A stretch of DNA of 64,000 nt from CATQGW01 sp965262235 (lineage in GTDB: Bacteria; Chloroflexota; Dehalococcoidia; Bin125): assembly GCA_965262235.1 (NCBI GenBank), contig OZ253504.1, positions 248,001-312,000 on the forward strand. Reading direction: 5' to 3'. This document shows positions 1 to 9,335 of this stretch, one piece after another. Below the pieces are notes generated by a model, which saw only the letters and a program-made list of their open reading frames with translations, was not told where the DNA came from and did not search any database. The translations under genes were made by a program, and so were the position numbers. Every line of letters begins with the position of its first letter. The stretch's first letter is position 1.

Positions 1-1955
1 CCGGGCGGCGGCGAGGCTTGGCCGAGGTGGTCAAGTCCCCAACAAACGACGGCGCCATCGTTGCGGACTGCGCAAGCGTGTCCGTCAACGGCGCTCATTT
101 GAACGAATCGGCCATCTGGAGCCTCAGTCTGGCCCCGATCCGAAGACGGCCAAATCCCTGCGTCTACCCACGACCGACACACAATGCTGCCATTGTCCAA
201 CAACGCGCATACGTATTGCCCTGTGGCGCGGACCTGCGCGACAGGAATCTGCAGCTCGGTGAACTTGTTCCACTCGGAAGGCGCGCATTCAACGGTTCCA
301 GAATCGGTTACGGCACAGAGAATGGACGACGCAGTCGACACCTGCCGATAGGTTCCCGCAGGCGGTCGAGGCGGTGCATAACTCGGACGTGCGTTAGCGA
401 GGTTCCAGCATTCCAGGGAGCCGTCGGCGCGAACCGCGCATGCCTGGTTAATGCTCACGTGGACGTCTACGTATGGGCCATCAAGTTGTTTCGGTTCGAC
501 ATCGTCCAGGCCATCGGCTGCTTCGGATTCGACAAAATGACTCGGCTCCTCGCTTCCCCAGCATCCAATCGACTGGTCATCGCGAATTCCGCATGCATGG
601 CGGTATCCGACGGAGATTCGTTCAAATGGTCCTCTAGGGATTTCGGCATCTGCGAAGACGTAGCCCCAACACACCGCTTCACCGTCCTTGCGAATGGCGC
701 AGGCCGCCGGCCCCGAATAGCCGATGTCGACGCCTACTTGTATGAACTCACCTGCTGGAGGCGCCATCCAGCCGGACACTTCGGCCGCCCCGCCCCAGCA
801 TTCAGCGACGCCGGCGGTTGAGAGGCCGCAAATGAAGTCCTGCCCGACTCCGATCATCACGAGTTCTTCCCGCAGCCTATGCGTGCTGGCTGGGGCGTGA
901 CCCCAACATTCGACGACGTTGTCTGAACGCAAGCCGCAATTGCGTGATTGGAACACGTCGAGCTGAGTGAACACGCCGTCAGGTGGCTCGGTCTCTCCCG
1001 CGATGTCACTGCCCCAACAGGCGATCCGTCCGTCTTCGCGGAGCGCGCAGACGTGGTAGCTGCCAACGGCCAGGTCAGTAAACCTCCCAGAGGGCACGTC
1101 ATCAACTTGACGGTGATCGCCCCAACACTCGATCGTGGAATCTACGCCGATGGCACAGGTCGCGCTGGAACCTGCATAGATTTGCGCGAAGGGACCAGGG
1201 CGCGGTTCAGTTTGACCGTCGTCGCCGACGCCACAGCATTCAGCGGAACCATCCGGCAGCAGGCCGCAAAGATGTATGTCGGACGCGGCAACTTGCGTAA
1301 ACGCCCTTGGATCAGATTTCGATCTCGCTGCACCGATGGCGTCGCCCCAACACTCGAAGCTGCCATCAGGACGAACTCCACATCCCGAGTCGGTCTGAAC
1401 GAATCGGCCGGCAGGCGGGAACTGGTCCCAGGGGTTCCAGCCCCAACATTGAACAGTTCCGTCGTCCAGCTGAACGCAGGCGGTTTGGAAATTGACTTTG
1501 AGATCTACCGCACGATCGCTTCCGCCCCCTGGGCGTGGGGGAAATCGCTCAAGGTCCATTGCTTCAATCTCGGCGACGGTTGGACCAGGAACGGCTCGTT
1601 GCCATTCCCAGTCGAACAGTCCGTGAAGGTCCGTCGGAATGCCGCCACATTGGCCACCGATGACTGCTACGCCTTCGTCAGGAGAAGACTCTTCATCGTC
1701 GCGCCTGGCGTTCTCCGGCGGTTGTTGGTCTGCGCTGTCCTCGTGCCGGCCTGAATTCGTCTCGGACTGCTGAGGCTGGTCGGCAGGCTGCGTGTGGCTT
1801 GCCTGATCGTCGACTGTTACAGGGACCGCTCGCGCTGATTGGGGACCGACCTGGTTGGCCTGAGGCACTGCGTCGGTGCACGCGACCACTGTGACCGCAA
1901 ACCACGCGATCACCAACAGCGCTGCGACACGCCACCCGTTGGGGATCGATCTCAT
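1..1955 (-). CDS. RCC1-repeat (CWG-type) lipoprotein, 3' end outside window
   Basis: Open without a stop from the ATG at 1955 to the window edge (651 codons visible). The start gives a lipoprotein signal: Arg/Trp-containing n-region, hydrophobic stretch, and lipobox VVAC with the acceptor Cys near residue 25. A Gln/Asp/Glu/Pro-rich linker of about 75 residues follows. Then about 13 repeats of 40-50 residues follow the pattern hydrophobic-x-Cys-Ala-(L/I)-x-x-(D/N)-G-x-(V/I)-x-Cys-Trp-Gly; nine keep CWG and four are degenerate (CCG, CWN, CAP, CRS). This matches the bacterial RCC1_2 repeat type, so a surface-anchored beta-propeller is predicted. The ligand is unknown. No clear Shine-Dalgarno precedes the ATG. 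I checked the reading frame line by line across the region. Confidence 0.85.
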   Translation of the reverse strand, partial: MRSIPNGWRVAALLVIAWFAVTVVACTDAVPQANQVGPQSARAVPVTVDDQASHTQPADQPQQSETNSGRHEDSADQQPPENARRDDEESSPDEGVAVIGGQCGGIPTDLHGLFDWEWQRAVPGPTVAEIEAMDLERFPPRPGGGSDRAVDLKVNFQTACVQLDDGTVQCWGWNPWDQFPPAGRFVQTDSGCGVRPDGSFECWGDAIGAARSKSDPRAFTQVAASDIHLCGLLPDGSAECCGVGDDGQTEPRPGPFAQIYAGSSATCAIGVDSTIECWGDHRQVDDVPSGRFTDLAVGSYHVCALREDGRIACWGSDIAGETEPPDGVFTQLDVFQSRNCGLRSDNVVECWGHAPASTHRLREELVMIGVGQDFICGLSTAGVAECWGGAAEVSGWMAPPAGEFIQVGVDIGYSGPAACAIRKDGEAVCWGYVFADAEIPRGPFERISVGYRHACGIRDDQSIGCWGSEEPSHFVESEAADGLDDVEPKQLDGPYVDVHVSINQACAVRADGSLECWNLANARPSYAPPRPPAGTYRQVSTASSILCAVTDSGTVECAPSEWNKFTELQIPVAQVRATGQYVCALLDNGSIVCRSWVDAGIWPSSDRGQTEAPDGRFVQMSAVDGHACAVRNDGAVVCWGLDHLGQASPPP

Positions 1956-2063
1956 TGCTCGCTCGAACACCACGCCCCGTGGCGACGATAGGTCGATTCA
2001 CACGGCAGGATGCGCCCGCATTGCTGGCGACTCTCGTCGAGTCGGCGAATCGAGGCCGCGAGC

Positions 2064-3227
2064 TCAGCCGCTCGTGAAGGCGGCGATCCGCTCAACGCCC
2101 TCGTCGACCTCCGCGTCCGGCAGCGTCAGCGACAGCCGGATGTAGCCCTCCCCGGAGGGGCCGTAGCCGTTGCCCGGGGTGACGACCACGCCCTGCTCTT
2201 CGATCAGGCGGCTGGCGAAGCTCGCGGAGCTGTCGCCCTCGGGGATTCTGGCCCAGATGTAGAGCGAGGCCTTCGGGTTGGTCACTTCCAGGCCGATCGC
2301 GCGGAGCGCGGCCACGACCTTGTCGCGACGCCGCTCGATGATCGCGTTGTTGGCGTCGATCACCGACTGGTCGCCGAGCAACGCGGCGATCGCCATCTGC
2401 TGGATCGCCTGCGGGATGCCGCTGTCGATGTTGGACTTGACCCGCAGCAGGGCGTCGACCATTTCGGCGTTGCCGCAGGCCCAGCCGACCCGCCAGCCGG
2501 TCATGTTGAAGGACTTCGAGAGCGAGAAGTACTCCATCCCGGCCTCGCGGGCGCCGGCTGCCTGGAGGTAGGCGGGGGCGTCGTAGCCGTCGAACGTGAC
2601 ATCGCAGTAGGCGTTGTCGTGCAGCACCGCGATGTCGTTGTCGAGGCCGAACTGCGCGGCGCGCTGGAAGAAGTCGATCTCGGCGGTCGCGCCGGTCGGG
2701 TTGTTGGGGTAGTTGATCCACAGCACGCGCGCCTGCTCGCGAACGTCGGCGGGGATCGCGTCGAGGTCGGGCAGCCAGTCGTTCTCCGCGGTCAGCGGGA
2801 GGTGGTGCGACGTGCCCCCTGCGAACATCGTGCCGATCGCGTAGACGGGGTAGGCGGGATCGGGGACGAGCGCGATGTCGCCGGGGTCAATGAAGCAGAG
2901 GGCAGTGTTGGCGATGCCCTCCTTCGCGCCGATCAGCGGCACAATCTCGGTGGCGGGATCGAGCGCGACCTCGAAGCGCTGCTGCATCCAGGTCGCGATC
3001 GCCTGGCGCAGCTCGGGCAGGCCCTCGGTCTCGGGGTAGCGATGGTTGGCCGGCACGTCGATGTGGTCGTGCAGCGCCTCAAGGATGTGCGGATGCGTGG
3101 CCAGGTCGGGGTCGCCGATCCCGAACGAGATGACGCGCACGCCCTTCTCCCGCTGCTCGGCGATCCGCCGGCTGATTTCGACGAACAGGTAGGGCGGCAG
3201 TGACTGGACGCGTTGTGCGCTGCGCAT
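2064..3227 (-). CDS. dapL: LL-diaminopimelate aminotransferase-type PLP enzyme
   Basis: Class I/II fold-type I aminotransferase of 387 residues. The PLP lysine lies in SLSKSFNMTGWR (Lys238), with the conserved NYPNNPTGA segment, the DNAYCD substrate/cofactor motif and the C-terminal Arg in YIRLSL. The family interconverts tetrahydrodipicolinate and LL-diaminopimelate, bypassing succinylated intermediates. dapF lies two genes upstream in the same transcription unit, which supports the DapL assignment over a generic aspartate/alanine aminotransferase. The ATG begins just after the stop of the preceding GNAT gene. Substrate specificity is inferred from resemblance and context. Confidence 0.8.
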   Translation of the reverse strand: MRSAQRVQSLPPYLFVEISRRIAEQREKGVRVISFGIGDPDLATHPHILEALHDHIDVPANHRYPETEGLPELRQAIATWMQQRFEVALDPATEIVPLIGAKEGIANTALCFIDPGDIALVPDPAYPVYAIGTMFAGGTSHHLPLTAENDWLPDLDAIPADVREQARVLWINYPNNPTGATAEIDFFQRAAQFGLDNDIAVLHDNAYCDVTFDGYDAPAYLQAAGAREAGMEYFSLSKSFNMTGWRVGWACGNAEMVDALLRVKSNIDSGIPQAIQQMAIAALLGDQSVIDANNAIIERRRDKVVAALRAIGLEVTNPKASLYIWARIPEGDSSASFASRLIEEQGVVVTPGNGYGPSGEGYIRLSLTLPDAEVDEGVERIAAFTSG

Positions 3228-3228
3228 C

Positions 3229-4161
3229 CTAGAAGCGTCCCCAGATCTTGCCGACCTTCACCCGCGTGACGACCTTTTCGTCCCGCTGGCGCCGAATCAC
3301 GGCGGGGTCGGCTGGGCGCTGGTAGAAGAGCTCGTTGGTGACGTGGCGGAAGCCGAAGGCGCCCAGCATGGGGTCGCCGACCGCGTCGCTGGCGACGCGC
3401 AGCGTCAGGCCGCGCCGGTTCTGTTCCGCGCCCCACGACATCGCGGCGGCGAGCAGCGCACCGGAGATCTCGGAGAATGGCTGGTCGGCGCCGATCACCA
3501 GCTCTTCGGCGGCGAGCCCGCGCTTTTCGGCCTCGGAGAGGTGGATGTAGCCGGCCGGCCGACCACCGAGCTCGGCGATCCCGACCCACGCGGCGCTGCC
3601 GAAGAACTCGGGGCTGAGCGGCGGCGCGTGAGCGGCCTCGCCCGCGGCGCTCTGCTCGAGCTCGGCGATGATCTCGGCGTCGTCCTCGCTCGCCTGACGG
3701 ACGCTCACGTCCGCGTTGATCTCGGGCAGCGACTGCTCGCGGATGTCGCGGCAGCGCATCACCGAGACCTCATCGGGGCTGACGAAGGCTGCACCGATCA
3801 GCATCGGCTCGACGTAGTGGCGGTGCGGGAAGTCGTTGTAGTCGAGCGTCATCAGCTCGCACTCGGAGTGCTGCAACGCGAGTTCGCCGATGTCGTTCAG
3901 CAGGTTGGTCAGGTGCAGGCGGATGTGGTTGATCGTGTCGAACTCGTAGAAGAGTCGCAGGTGCCGGCCATAGGGCAGGCCGATCACATAGCCGTCGTCA
4001 CACTGCACCGAGAGCAGCCGGGTCGTTTTGACCAGCTGGTCGTAGTCGCGCAGCGGTTGATTCCGGAAGGTGATCTGCCGGGTGGAGAGGTTTTCATGCA
4101 GCTCCCGGATCAGCCCCGGGGTGCGATCCTGGTCGTATGCGGTGTAGTCAGGCGTAACCAT
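3229..4161 (-). CDS. GNAT-family N-acetyltransferase-like protein
   Basis: Protein of 310 residues with two parts. The N-terminal ~150 residues carry a degenerate domain (motif GLPYGRHLRLFYEFD) not clearly assignable. The C-terminal part looks like a GNAT fold, with the NADVSVRQASEDDAEIIAEL opening, a central AELGGRPAGYIHL strand pair and a late FGFRHVTNELFYQRP strand typical of acetyltransferases. Substrate is unknown. It sits between dapF and dapL with almost no spacing, so it is co-transcribed with lysine/diaminopimelate genes. Whether it acts in that pathway cannot be told from sequence. Confidence 0.65.
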   Translation of the reverse strand: MVTPDYTAYDQDRTPGLIRELHENLSTRQITFRNQPLRDYDQLVKTTRLLSVQCDDGYVIGLPYGRHLRLFYEFDTINHIRLHLTNLLNDIGELALQHSECELMTLDYNDFPHRHYVEPMLIGAAFVSPDEVSVMRCRDIREQSLPEINADVSVRQASEDDAEIIAELEQSAAGEAAHAPPLSPEFFGSAAWVGIAELGGRPAGYIHLSEAEKRGLAAEELVIGADQPFSEISGALLAAAMSWGAEQNRRGLTLRVASDAVGDPMLGAFGFRHVTNELFYQRPADPAVIRRQRDEKVVTRVKVGKIWGRF

Positions 4162-4170
4162 GCGGCATCC

Positions 4171-5067
4171 TCATGATCCAGTCGGTCGTATCCAGTTGGT
4201 TGGAATCGCGCCCTCAAAGGCGAATTCGGCGGGGCCGGTCATTTCGACCGAGGTGGTTGGGTCGTCGGGGCCGTCCCAGGTGATCTGAAGGTCGCCGCCG
4301 GGCAACGACACGGTCGCGCTGCGCCCGGCGAAGCCTCGTAGCTGGGCCGCGACGAGCACGGCGCAGGCGCCCGTGCCGCAAGCCATGGTCTCGCCGACGC
4401 CGCGCTCCCAGACGCGCATCTTGAGATGGTCGGGGGCCAGCACGTTGACGATCTCGAAGTTGGTCCGGTTGGGGAAGTCGGGATGATTTCCGACGAGCGG
4501 GCCGATTTCGTTGAGCCGGACCGTGTCGATGTCGTCGTCGGTGAACCAGACGGCGTGGGGGTTGCCCACGCTGACGCAGGTCAGCGAAAAAGTATGGTCG
4601 GCAACGCGCAATTCATGGTGCAGCACCGGCCCGGGGCCCGCTGCGCGGACCGGGATCTCGTCCGGGTGCAGATACGCGGGGCCGATCGCGACGCGGACCT
4701 GGTCAATGCTGGCGGCCACGTCACCCAGTTCTGCGTGGAGGATGCCGGCGCCCGTCTCGATCGCGAGGCGACCGTCGGTCGGCGCGATCCCGGCGCGCTC
4801 GACGAGGTACTTGGTGAAACAGCGGAAGCCGTTGCCGCACATCTGGCCGTCGGAGCCGTCGGCGTTGACGATCGTCATGCGGGCCGCGGCCGCCTCGGTG
4901 TCCTCGACGAGCAGGATGCCGTCGGCGCCGATCCCGAAGTGCCGGTCGCAGATTCGCGGCGCGGCGGCGGCCCAGTCGAGTTGCAGCCGGTCCGCGAGCG
5001 GGCCGCGCGCGTCGACCAGCACGAAGTCGTTGCCTGCGCCCTGGACTTTGAGAAATGGAATGGACAT
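4171..5067 (-). CDS. dapF: diaminopimelate epimerase
   Basis: Converts LL- to meso-diaminopimelate for lysine and peptidoglycan. Both catalytic cysteines are visible: one in DGQMCGNGFRC and one in MACGTGACAVL, each in its family signature. The start chosen is the ATG at 5067, giving MSIPFLKVQGAGNDF, the normal DapF N-terminus (298 residues). A GTG 33 nt upstream would add 11 residues without family resemblance. It stands at the head of the dapF-GNAT-dapL group. Confidence 0.95.
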   Translation of the reverse strand: MSIPFLKVQGAGNDFVLVDARGPLADRLQLDWAAAAPRICDRHFGIGADGILLVEDTEAAAARMTIVNADGSDGQMCGNGFRCFTKYLVERAGIAPTDGRLAIETGAGILHAELGDVAASIDQVRVAIGPAYLHPDEIPVRAAGPGPVLHHELRVADHTFSLTCVSVGNPHAVWFTDDDIDTVRLNEIGPLVGNHPDFPNRTNFEIVNVLAPDHLKMRVWERGVGETMACGTGACAVLVAAQLRGFAGRSATVSLPGGDLQITWDGPDDPTTSVEMTGPAEFAFEGAIPTNWIRPTGS

Positions 5068-5114
5068 GTCTGATCGCTCAGTGTCCGCGGCGAACGGCAC
5101 GCGGTGAACTTATC

Positions 5115-6074
5115 TTAGCCAAGCGACTGGATTTGCGCGTCGACCTGGTGTGCCGTGGGTGGCTCGGGCGACCAGCGGATGCGCGGATCGGCGGCGCGGA
5201 ACCAGGCGTATTGGCGGCGGCTGAAGCGTTTTGTGGCGCTCGCGACCGCGACGATCGCGTCAATCAGCGAGTGTTCGCCGCGGATCTGGGCGAGCACCTC
5301 GCGGTAGCCGATCGCGTCGAAGCCGGGCGCGTCGTGGGCGACGCCTTCCGCGAGCAGGCTGAGCACTTCGTCGCGCAGGCCGGCGTCAAACATGGCGACG
5401 GTGCGGTCGTTGATCCGCCGGTCGAGCGCCTGTTGTTCATGGGCAGGAGCGATCGCCGCGAACGGGATCGGGTGGCGCTCGCGCTGCCAATCGGAGATCC
5501 GGCGGCCGGTGGCCTCGTAGACCTCCAACGCACGGATGATCCGGCGGACGTTGTGGTGGTCGATCTTGCCCGCGGCCTGCGGGTCGATCCGGCTCAGCTC
5601 CTGATGCAGTGCGTCGGCGCCGCGCGCTTCGGCCTCCAGCGTCATGCGTTCTCGGAAGATCTGGTCGGGAGGCGCCGGCGGGACCTGCCAGCCTTCCAGC
5701 AGCGCCCACACATATTGGCCGGAGCCGCCGACCACGACCGGCAGGCGATCGCGGGCCTGGATGTCGGCGATCGCGCCGCGCGCGTGTTCAAGGTATTCGG
5801 CGAGCGAGATCGGCTCACTGGGATCTCGCAGATCGAGGCAGTGGTGGGGGACGCGTGCGCGGTCAGCATCGGTCGGTTTGGCGGCCCCGATGTTCAGCCG
5901 GCGGTAGAGCTGACGCGAGTCGGCGCTGACGATCTCACCGTCGAGCTGCTCGGCGAGCTGCAGCGCCCAGCCCGACTTCCCGGAGGCAGTCGGTCCGACG
6001 ACGGCAAGGACCGGCAACTGGTGGGGCAACCGGTCAGGCGCCCGCGATGCGCCGGGTGATTTCGAGGAAGGCAT
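5115..6074 (-). CDS. miaA: tRNA dimethylallyltransferase
   Basis: Prenylates A37 of tRNAs reading U-initial codons. It shows the P-loop VVGPTASGKS, the SADSRQLYRRLNIGAAKPT signature, the GGSGQYVWALLEGW motif and the C-terminal FSRRQYAWFR tRNA-contact motif. The start is uncertain: the frame is open up to an ATG at 6116 (overlapping tpiA by 83 nt); the ATG at 6074 also overlaps tpiA, while TTG codons at 6029 and 6017 just after the tpiA stop would give the more usual ~300 residues. Tight linkage to tpiA implies co-transcription. Confidence 0.92.
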   Translation of the reverse strand: MPSSKSPGASRAPDRLPHQLPVLAVVGPTASGKSGWALQLAEQLDGEIVSADSRQLYRRLNIGAAKPTDADRARVPHHCLDLRDPSEPISLAEYLEHARGAIADIQARDRLPVVVGGSGQYVWALLEGWQVPPAPPDQIFRERMTLEAEARGADALHQELSRIDPQAAGKIDHHNVRRIIRALEVYEATGRRISDWQRERHPIPFAAIAPAHEQQALDRRINDRTVAMFDAGLRDEVLSLLAEGVAHDAPGFDAIGYREVLAQIRGEHSLIDAIVAVASATKRFSRRQYAWFRAADPRIRWSPEPPTAHQVDAQIQSLG

Positions 6075-6792
6075 TGGGGTCGAGCGCGGCGCCGCCGACG
6101 AGCGCGCCATCGACATCGTCCTCGCGGACGAAGTCGGCGACGTTCTCGGGCTTCACGGAGCCGCCGTAGAGGACGCGTGTGTGCGCGGCGATCTCGTCTC
6201 CGAGCACCTGCTCGAGCAGCGCGCGAATGTGACCCGCGGCCTCCTGCGCCTGCTCGGGGGTGGCGGGCTGGCCGGCGCCGATCGCCCAGACCGGTTCGTA
6301 GGCGACGATCAGTCCCGGCGGCGCGGGGTTGTCGCCGAGCGCGATGCTGATCTGGCGGGTGAGCACCGTGCGCGTGCGCTTGTTCTCGCGCTCCGCCTCG
6401 GTCTCGCCGACGCAGAGGATCGGCTTGAGATTGTGCGCGGCCGCGGCGACGAGCTTCGCCTGCAGCGCAAGGTCGTCTTCGCAGAAGAACTGCCGCCGCT
6501 CGGAGTGGCCGAGGATCACCCAATCGGCCAGCTCGGCGAGCTGCGCGGGCGAGACCTCACCGGTGTACGCGCCGCTGGGCTGAGTGTGCATGTTCTGGCC
6601 GGCCACGCCGACGCCGGTCGCGCCGAAGGCGTCGGCGACGATCGCGAGCTGCAGGAAGCCCGGCCCGAGCACGACATCGACGCCGTCGATCTGTTCGATG
6701 CCGCTGAGACCGTCGCAGAGCGCGCGCGCCTCCGCGGCGTTGGCGTTCATCTTCCAGTTGCCGGCGCTGACCGGCGTGCGTGTGGGCGTCAT
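6034..6792 (-). CDS. tpiA: triosephosphate isomerase
   Basis: Interconverts dihydroxyacetone phosphate and glyceraldehyde-3-phosphate. All catalytic landmarks are present: Asn-Trp-Lys-Met-Asn near residue 12, LGHSERR (His electrophile), AYEPVWAIG (catalytic Glu), and the phosphate-binding GGSV and GALVGGAAL loops. The length of 252 residues is normal. It lies 16 nt downstream of pgk, a common glycolytic pairing. Confidence 0.97.
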   Translation of the reverse strand: MTPTRTPVSAGNWKMNANAAEARALCDGLSGIEQIDGVDVVLGPGFLQLAIVADAFGATGVGVAGQNMHTQPSGAYTGEVSPAQLAELADWVILGHSERRQFFCEDDLALQAKLVAAAAHNLKPILCVGETEAERENKRTRTVLTRQISIALGDNPAPPGLIVAYEPVWAIGAGQPATPEQAQEAAGHIRALLEQVLGDEIAAHTRVLYGGSVKPENVADFVREDDVDGALVGGAALDPNAFLEITRRIAGA

Positions 6793-6808
6793 AGCGGGGA
6801 CTCTCGGT

Positions 6809-8002
6809 TCACTTGTCGGATTCGGGCAGGGCGCGAATGCCGGGCAGCTCGATGCCCTGCAAGAACTCGAGCGCGGCGCCGCCGCCGGTGCTGATGTGGT
6901 TCATCTTGCGCGCGTTGCGGGTGCGGGCGATCGCTGCGACGGTCTCGCCGCCGCAGATGATCGTGGTTGCTTCGAGCGGGGCGATCGCCTCGGCCATCGC
7001 CAGCGTGCCGCCGCTGAAGGCTTCGCGCTCGAACAGTCCGAGCGGGCCGTTCCACACGATCGTGTCGCAATCGGCCACGGCCTTGCTGAACAGGGCGACC
7101 GTCGCCGGCCCCACGTCGAGCACCTGCCAGCGCGGCGGCACTACTTCATCGGCGAAGATCAACGGGCGCGCGCGCGGCGGTTGGTCTGCCCCGCCGGCGA
7201 TCACCGCGTCGACCGGGAGCAGCAGCTGGCACTTGTGCTCCGCGGCGCTGACGGCGATCTGACGCGCCTGCTCGGCCATATCCGCCTCGAGCAGGGAATT
7301 TCCGAGCTCATCGCCGCGTGCGTGCAGGAAGGTGTTGGCCATCGCGCCGCCGATGCAGAGCACGCTCGCCTTCTGCACCAGGCTCTCGAGCAGGCCAAGC
7401 TTGTCCGAGACCTTCGCGCCGCCGGTGATCACGGCCAGCCGGCCCGCCTTGGCGTTGGCGACCGGTGAGAGCACGTCGATTTCGCGCTGCAGCAGCAGGC
7501 CCGCCGCGGAGGGCAGGCACTTGGTGATGGCATCGGTCGAGGCGTGGGCGCGGTGCGCCGCGCCGAAGGCGTCGTTGACGTAGTAGTCCGCGAGCGAGGC
7601 GAGCTGACGGGCGAAGCCGAGATCGTTGGCCTCCTCCCCGGGGTGGAAGCGGAGGTTTTGCAGCACCATGACCTCACCCGGTACGAGCGCGGCGGCCATC
7701 TCCGAGGTGACCTCACCGACGCAGTCGGGCGCCATCTTGACGCTCTGCTGCAGCAGCCGGGCGAGGCGCACGGCGGCGGGCGTGAGATCGAAGCGCGGGT
7801 CGCGCACGCCGTTGGGGCGGCCGAGATGCGAGCAGCAGATCACCGCAGCGCCCGACCTGAGCAGGTAACGGATCGTGGGGATGGCGGCTTGGATGCGGGT
7901 GTCGTCGGTGATCCGGGCGTTGTCGAGCGGGACGTTGAAATCGACGCGAAGCAGGACGCGCTGACCTGCAAGTTTGAGGTCGCGCACGGAGCGCTTGGTC
8001 AT
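6809..8002 (-). CDS. pgk: phosphoglycerate kinase
   Basis: Reversible phosphotransfer between 1,3-bisphosphoglycerate and ADP. Family motifs in order: LLRVDFNVPLD, CSHLGRP, the AAHRAHAST segment, ITGGAKVSDKLGLLE, and the C-terminal STGGGAALEFLQG. The length is 397 residues. An AAGGA element 8 nt before the ATG at 8002 supports the start. It is followed by tpiA, and rpiB is directly upstream in the same direction. Confidence 0.97.
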   Translation of the reverse strand: MTKRSVRDLKLAGQRVLLRVDFNVPLDNARITDDTRIQAAIPTIRYLLRSGAAVICCSHLGRPNGVRDPRFDLTPAAVRLARLLQQSVKMAPDCVGEVTSEMAAALVPGEVMVLQNLRFHPGEEANDLGFARQLASLADYYVNDAFGAAHRAHASTDAITKCLPSAAGLLLQREIDVLSPVANAKAGRLAVITGGAKVSDKLGLLESLVQKASVLCIGGAMANTFLHARGDELGNSLLEADMAEQARQIAVSAAEHKCQLLLPVDAVIAGGADQPPRARPLIFADEVVPPRWQVLDVGPATVALFSKAVADCDTIVWNGPLGLFEREAFSGGTLAMAEAIAPLEATTIICGGETVAAIARTRNARKMNHISTGGGAALEFLQGIELPGIRALPESDK

Positions 8003-8023
8003 GGAACGGGTCCTTGCGGGGGT

Positions 8024-8533
8024 CTAGCGAGCGGGTCCGGCGGGGGAGGCTTCGGCGTCGGTGGCTGCGGGCTGTTCGATCGTTGGCTTAGTCTGTTCGT
8101 TCTCAATCGCGGCGAGCTTGGCGAGGCGGCGAACGTGGCGTCCGCCCTCAAACGAGGCGTTGACGAAACTGTCGACGATCTCCTGCGCGAGCGCGCTGCC
8201 GGTCACCCACGCCCCGATCGCGAGGATGTTGGCGTCGGTGTGCTGGCGCGCCCGGCGCGCGGACCAGGGGTCGGTGCACAGTGCGGCGCGCACGCCGTTG
8301 ACCTTGTTGGCCGCGATGCTCACGCCCACGCCGTTCGAGCAGAGCACGATCCCGAGCTGATCGCGGCCGTTCACGACCGCGGCTGCGAGCGGCGCGACGA
8401 TATCGGGGTAGTCGACCGACTCGTCGGAGTGCGTGCCGAAGTCGTGAAGCTCGTGGCCGGCCTCGTGCAGCTGCTGGCTGAGCACTCGTTTGAGGTCGAC
8501 GGCGGTGTGGTCGCTACCGATGGCGATGCGCAC
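8024..8533 (-). CDS. rpiB: ribose-5-phosphate isomerase B family protein
   Basis: RpiB/LacA/LacB family, interconverting ribose-5-P and ribulose-5-P. The GTG at 8533 is chosen because it yields VRIAIGSDHTAVDLK, the standard N-terminus; the longer open frame upstream has no family resemblance and overlaps the next gene. The active-site Cys is present in the variant motif LCSNGVGVSIAANK, where the usual GTG is SNG. A Pro/Ala/Glu-rich tail of about 25 residues extends the C-terminus beyond the usual ~145. Product length is 169. Confidence 0.88.
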   Translation of the reverse strand: MRIAIGSDHTAVDLKRVLSQQLHEAGHELHDFGTHSDESVDYPDIVAPLAAAVVNGRDQLGIVLCSNGVGVSIAANKVNGVRAALCTDPWSARRARQHTDANILAIGAWVTGSALAQEIVDSFVNASFEGGRHVRRLAKLAAIENEQTKPTIEQPAATDAEASPAGPAR

Positions 8534-8564
8534 GTGATGGTCCCAGCGTTGTGGCGCGTGCGGC

Positions 8565-9287
8565 TCAGGCGCCGGCCGCGTCGGGCTCAGGGATTCCCCA
8601 GTGCTCGACGAGCCAATCACCAATTCGGGGATCGAGCGCGGGCCCCTGGCGGAGGACACGCGGGATCGGCCCGGCAAGATCGAGAATAGTAGAGGCCGCG
8701 CCCGCAGGCAGCCGCAGGCCAGGCTCAACTATGTGAACTGAGTCACGTAGCTGCTCGCGAACATCCTCCGGCGTCAGCGCCGCAGGCTGCCCGTGCAGGT
8801 TCGCGCTGGTGCCGGTCAGCGGCTGATCGAGCTCGCGCAGGATCTGCAGCGCGACGGGATGGTCGGGAATGCGGACGGCGATCGTGTCGCCGCGGACCGC
8901 GATTGTGTAAAACGACGGATCTCTCGGCAGGATCAGCGTCACAGCGCCGGGCCAGACGCGTTCGGCGAGGCCGCGCACGCGCTCGGGCGGCTGCTTAGCG
9001 ACGCGCTCCAGCCAGTCCAGCGAGGGGATGAAGATCGGCAGATTCTCGAAGGCCGGGCGCTGCTTGATCTTGAACACGGCTGCCACGGCCTCGCGATTGG
9101 TCGCGACGGCGCTCAGCGCGTACTGCGTGTCGGTCGGCATCGCCACGACGGCGCCGCGCGAAAGCAGGTCAACGGCTCGGTGCAGGGGCTCAGGACTCAC
9201 GGCTGCGCCTTCAGGAACCGGCGGGCGCCGCTGCTCGTTTTCGCTGCGGAACATAGCGGCACGCGGGAGCTGGAGAGTACACCGCAT
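8565..9287 (-). CDS. Sua5/YciO/YrdC/YwlC family protein
   Basis: Resembles the threonylcarbamoyl-AMP synthase domain needed for tRNA t6A37. It has the PTDT motif (here PTDTQYALSA rather than PTDTxYGLG), KIKQRP (KxR nucleotide-binding motif), a VTLIL strand, VRIPDHPVAL and TGTSANLHGQPA. The start is ambiguous between ATG 9287, ATG 9254 and a GTG at 9200 preceded by GAAGG; the conserved domain starts only around the last. The altered PTDT motif makes the exact activity somewhat uncertain, but synthase is the most likely role. Divergent from guaA. Confidence 0.85.
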   Translation of the reverse strand: MRCTLQLPRAAMFRSENEQRRPPVPEGAAVSPEPLHRAVDLLSRGAVVAMPTDTQYALSAVATNREAVAAVFKIKQRPAFENLPIFIPSLDWLERVAKQPPERVRGLAERVWPGAVTLILPRDPSFYTIAVRGDTIAVRIPDHPVALQILRELDQPLTGTSANLHGQPAALTPEDVREQLRDSVHIVEPGLRLPAGAASTILDLAGPIPRVLRQGPALDPRIGDWLVEHWGIPEPDAAGA

Positions 9288-9335
9288 AATCTGAGCACCA
9301 CCGGATCGCGCAGGGTTGCAGGACTACAGGACGAG

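Noticed and set aside
18..1754. Plus-strand open frames of ~267 residues at 18-821 and 948-1754
   Set aside because: They lie opposite the RCC1-repeat gene, whose minus-strand frame has regular CWG repeats and a lipoprotein signal. The plus frames show no family features.
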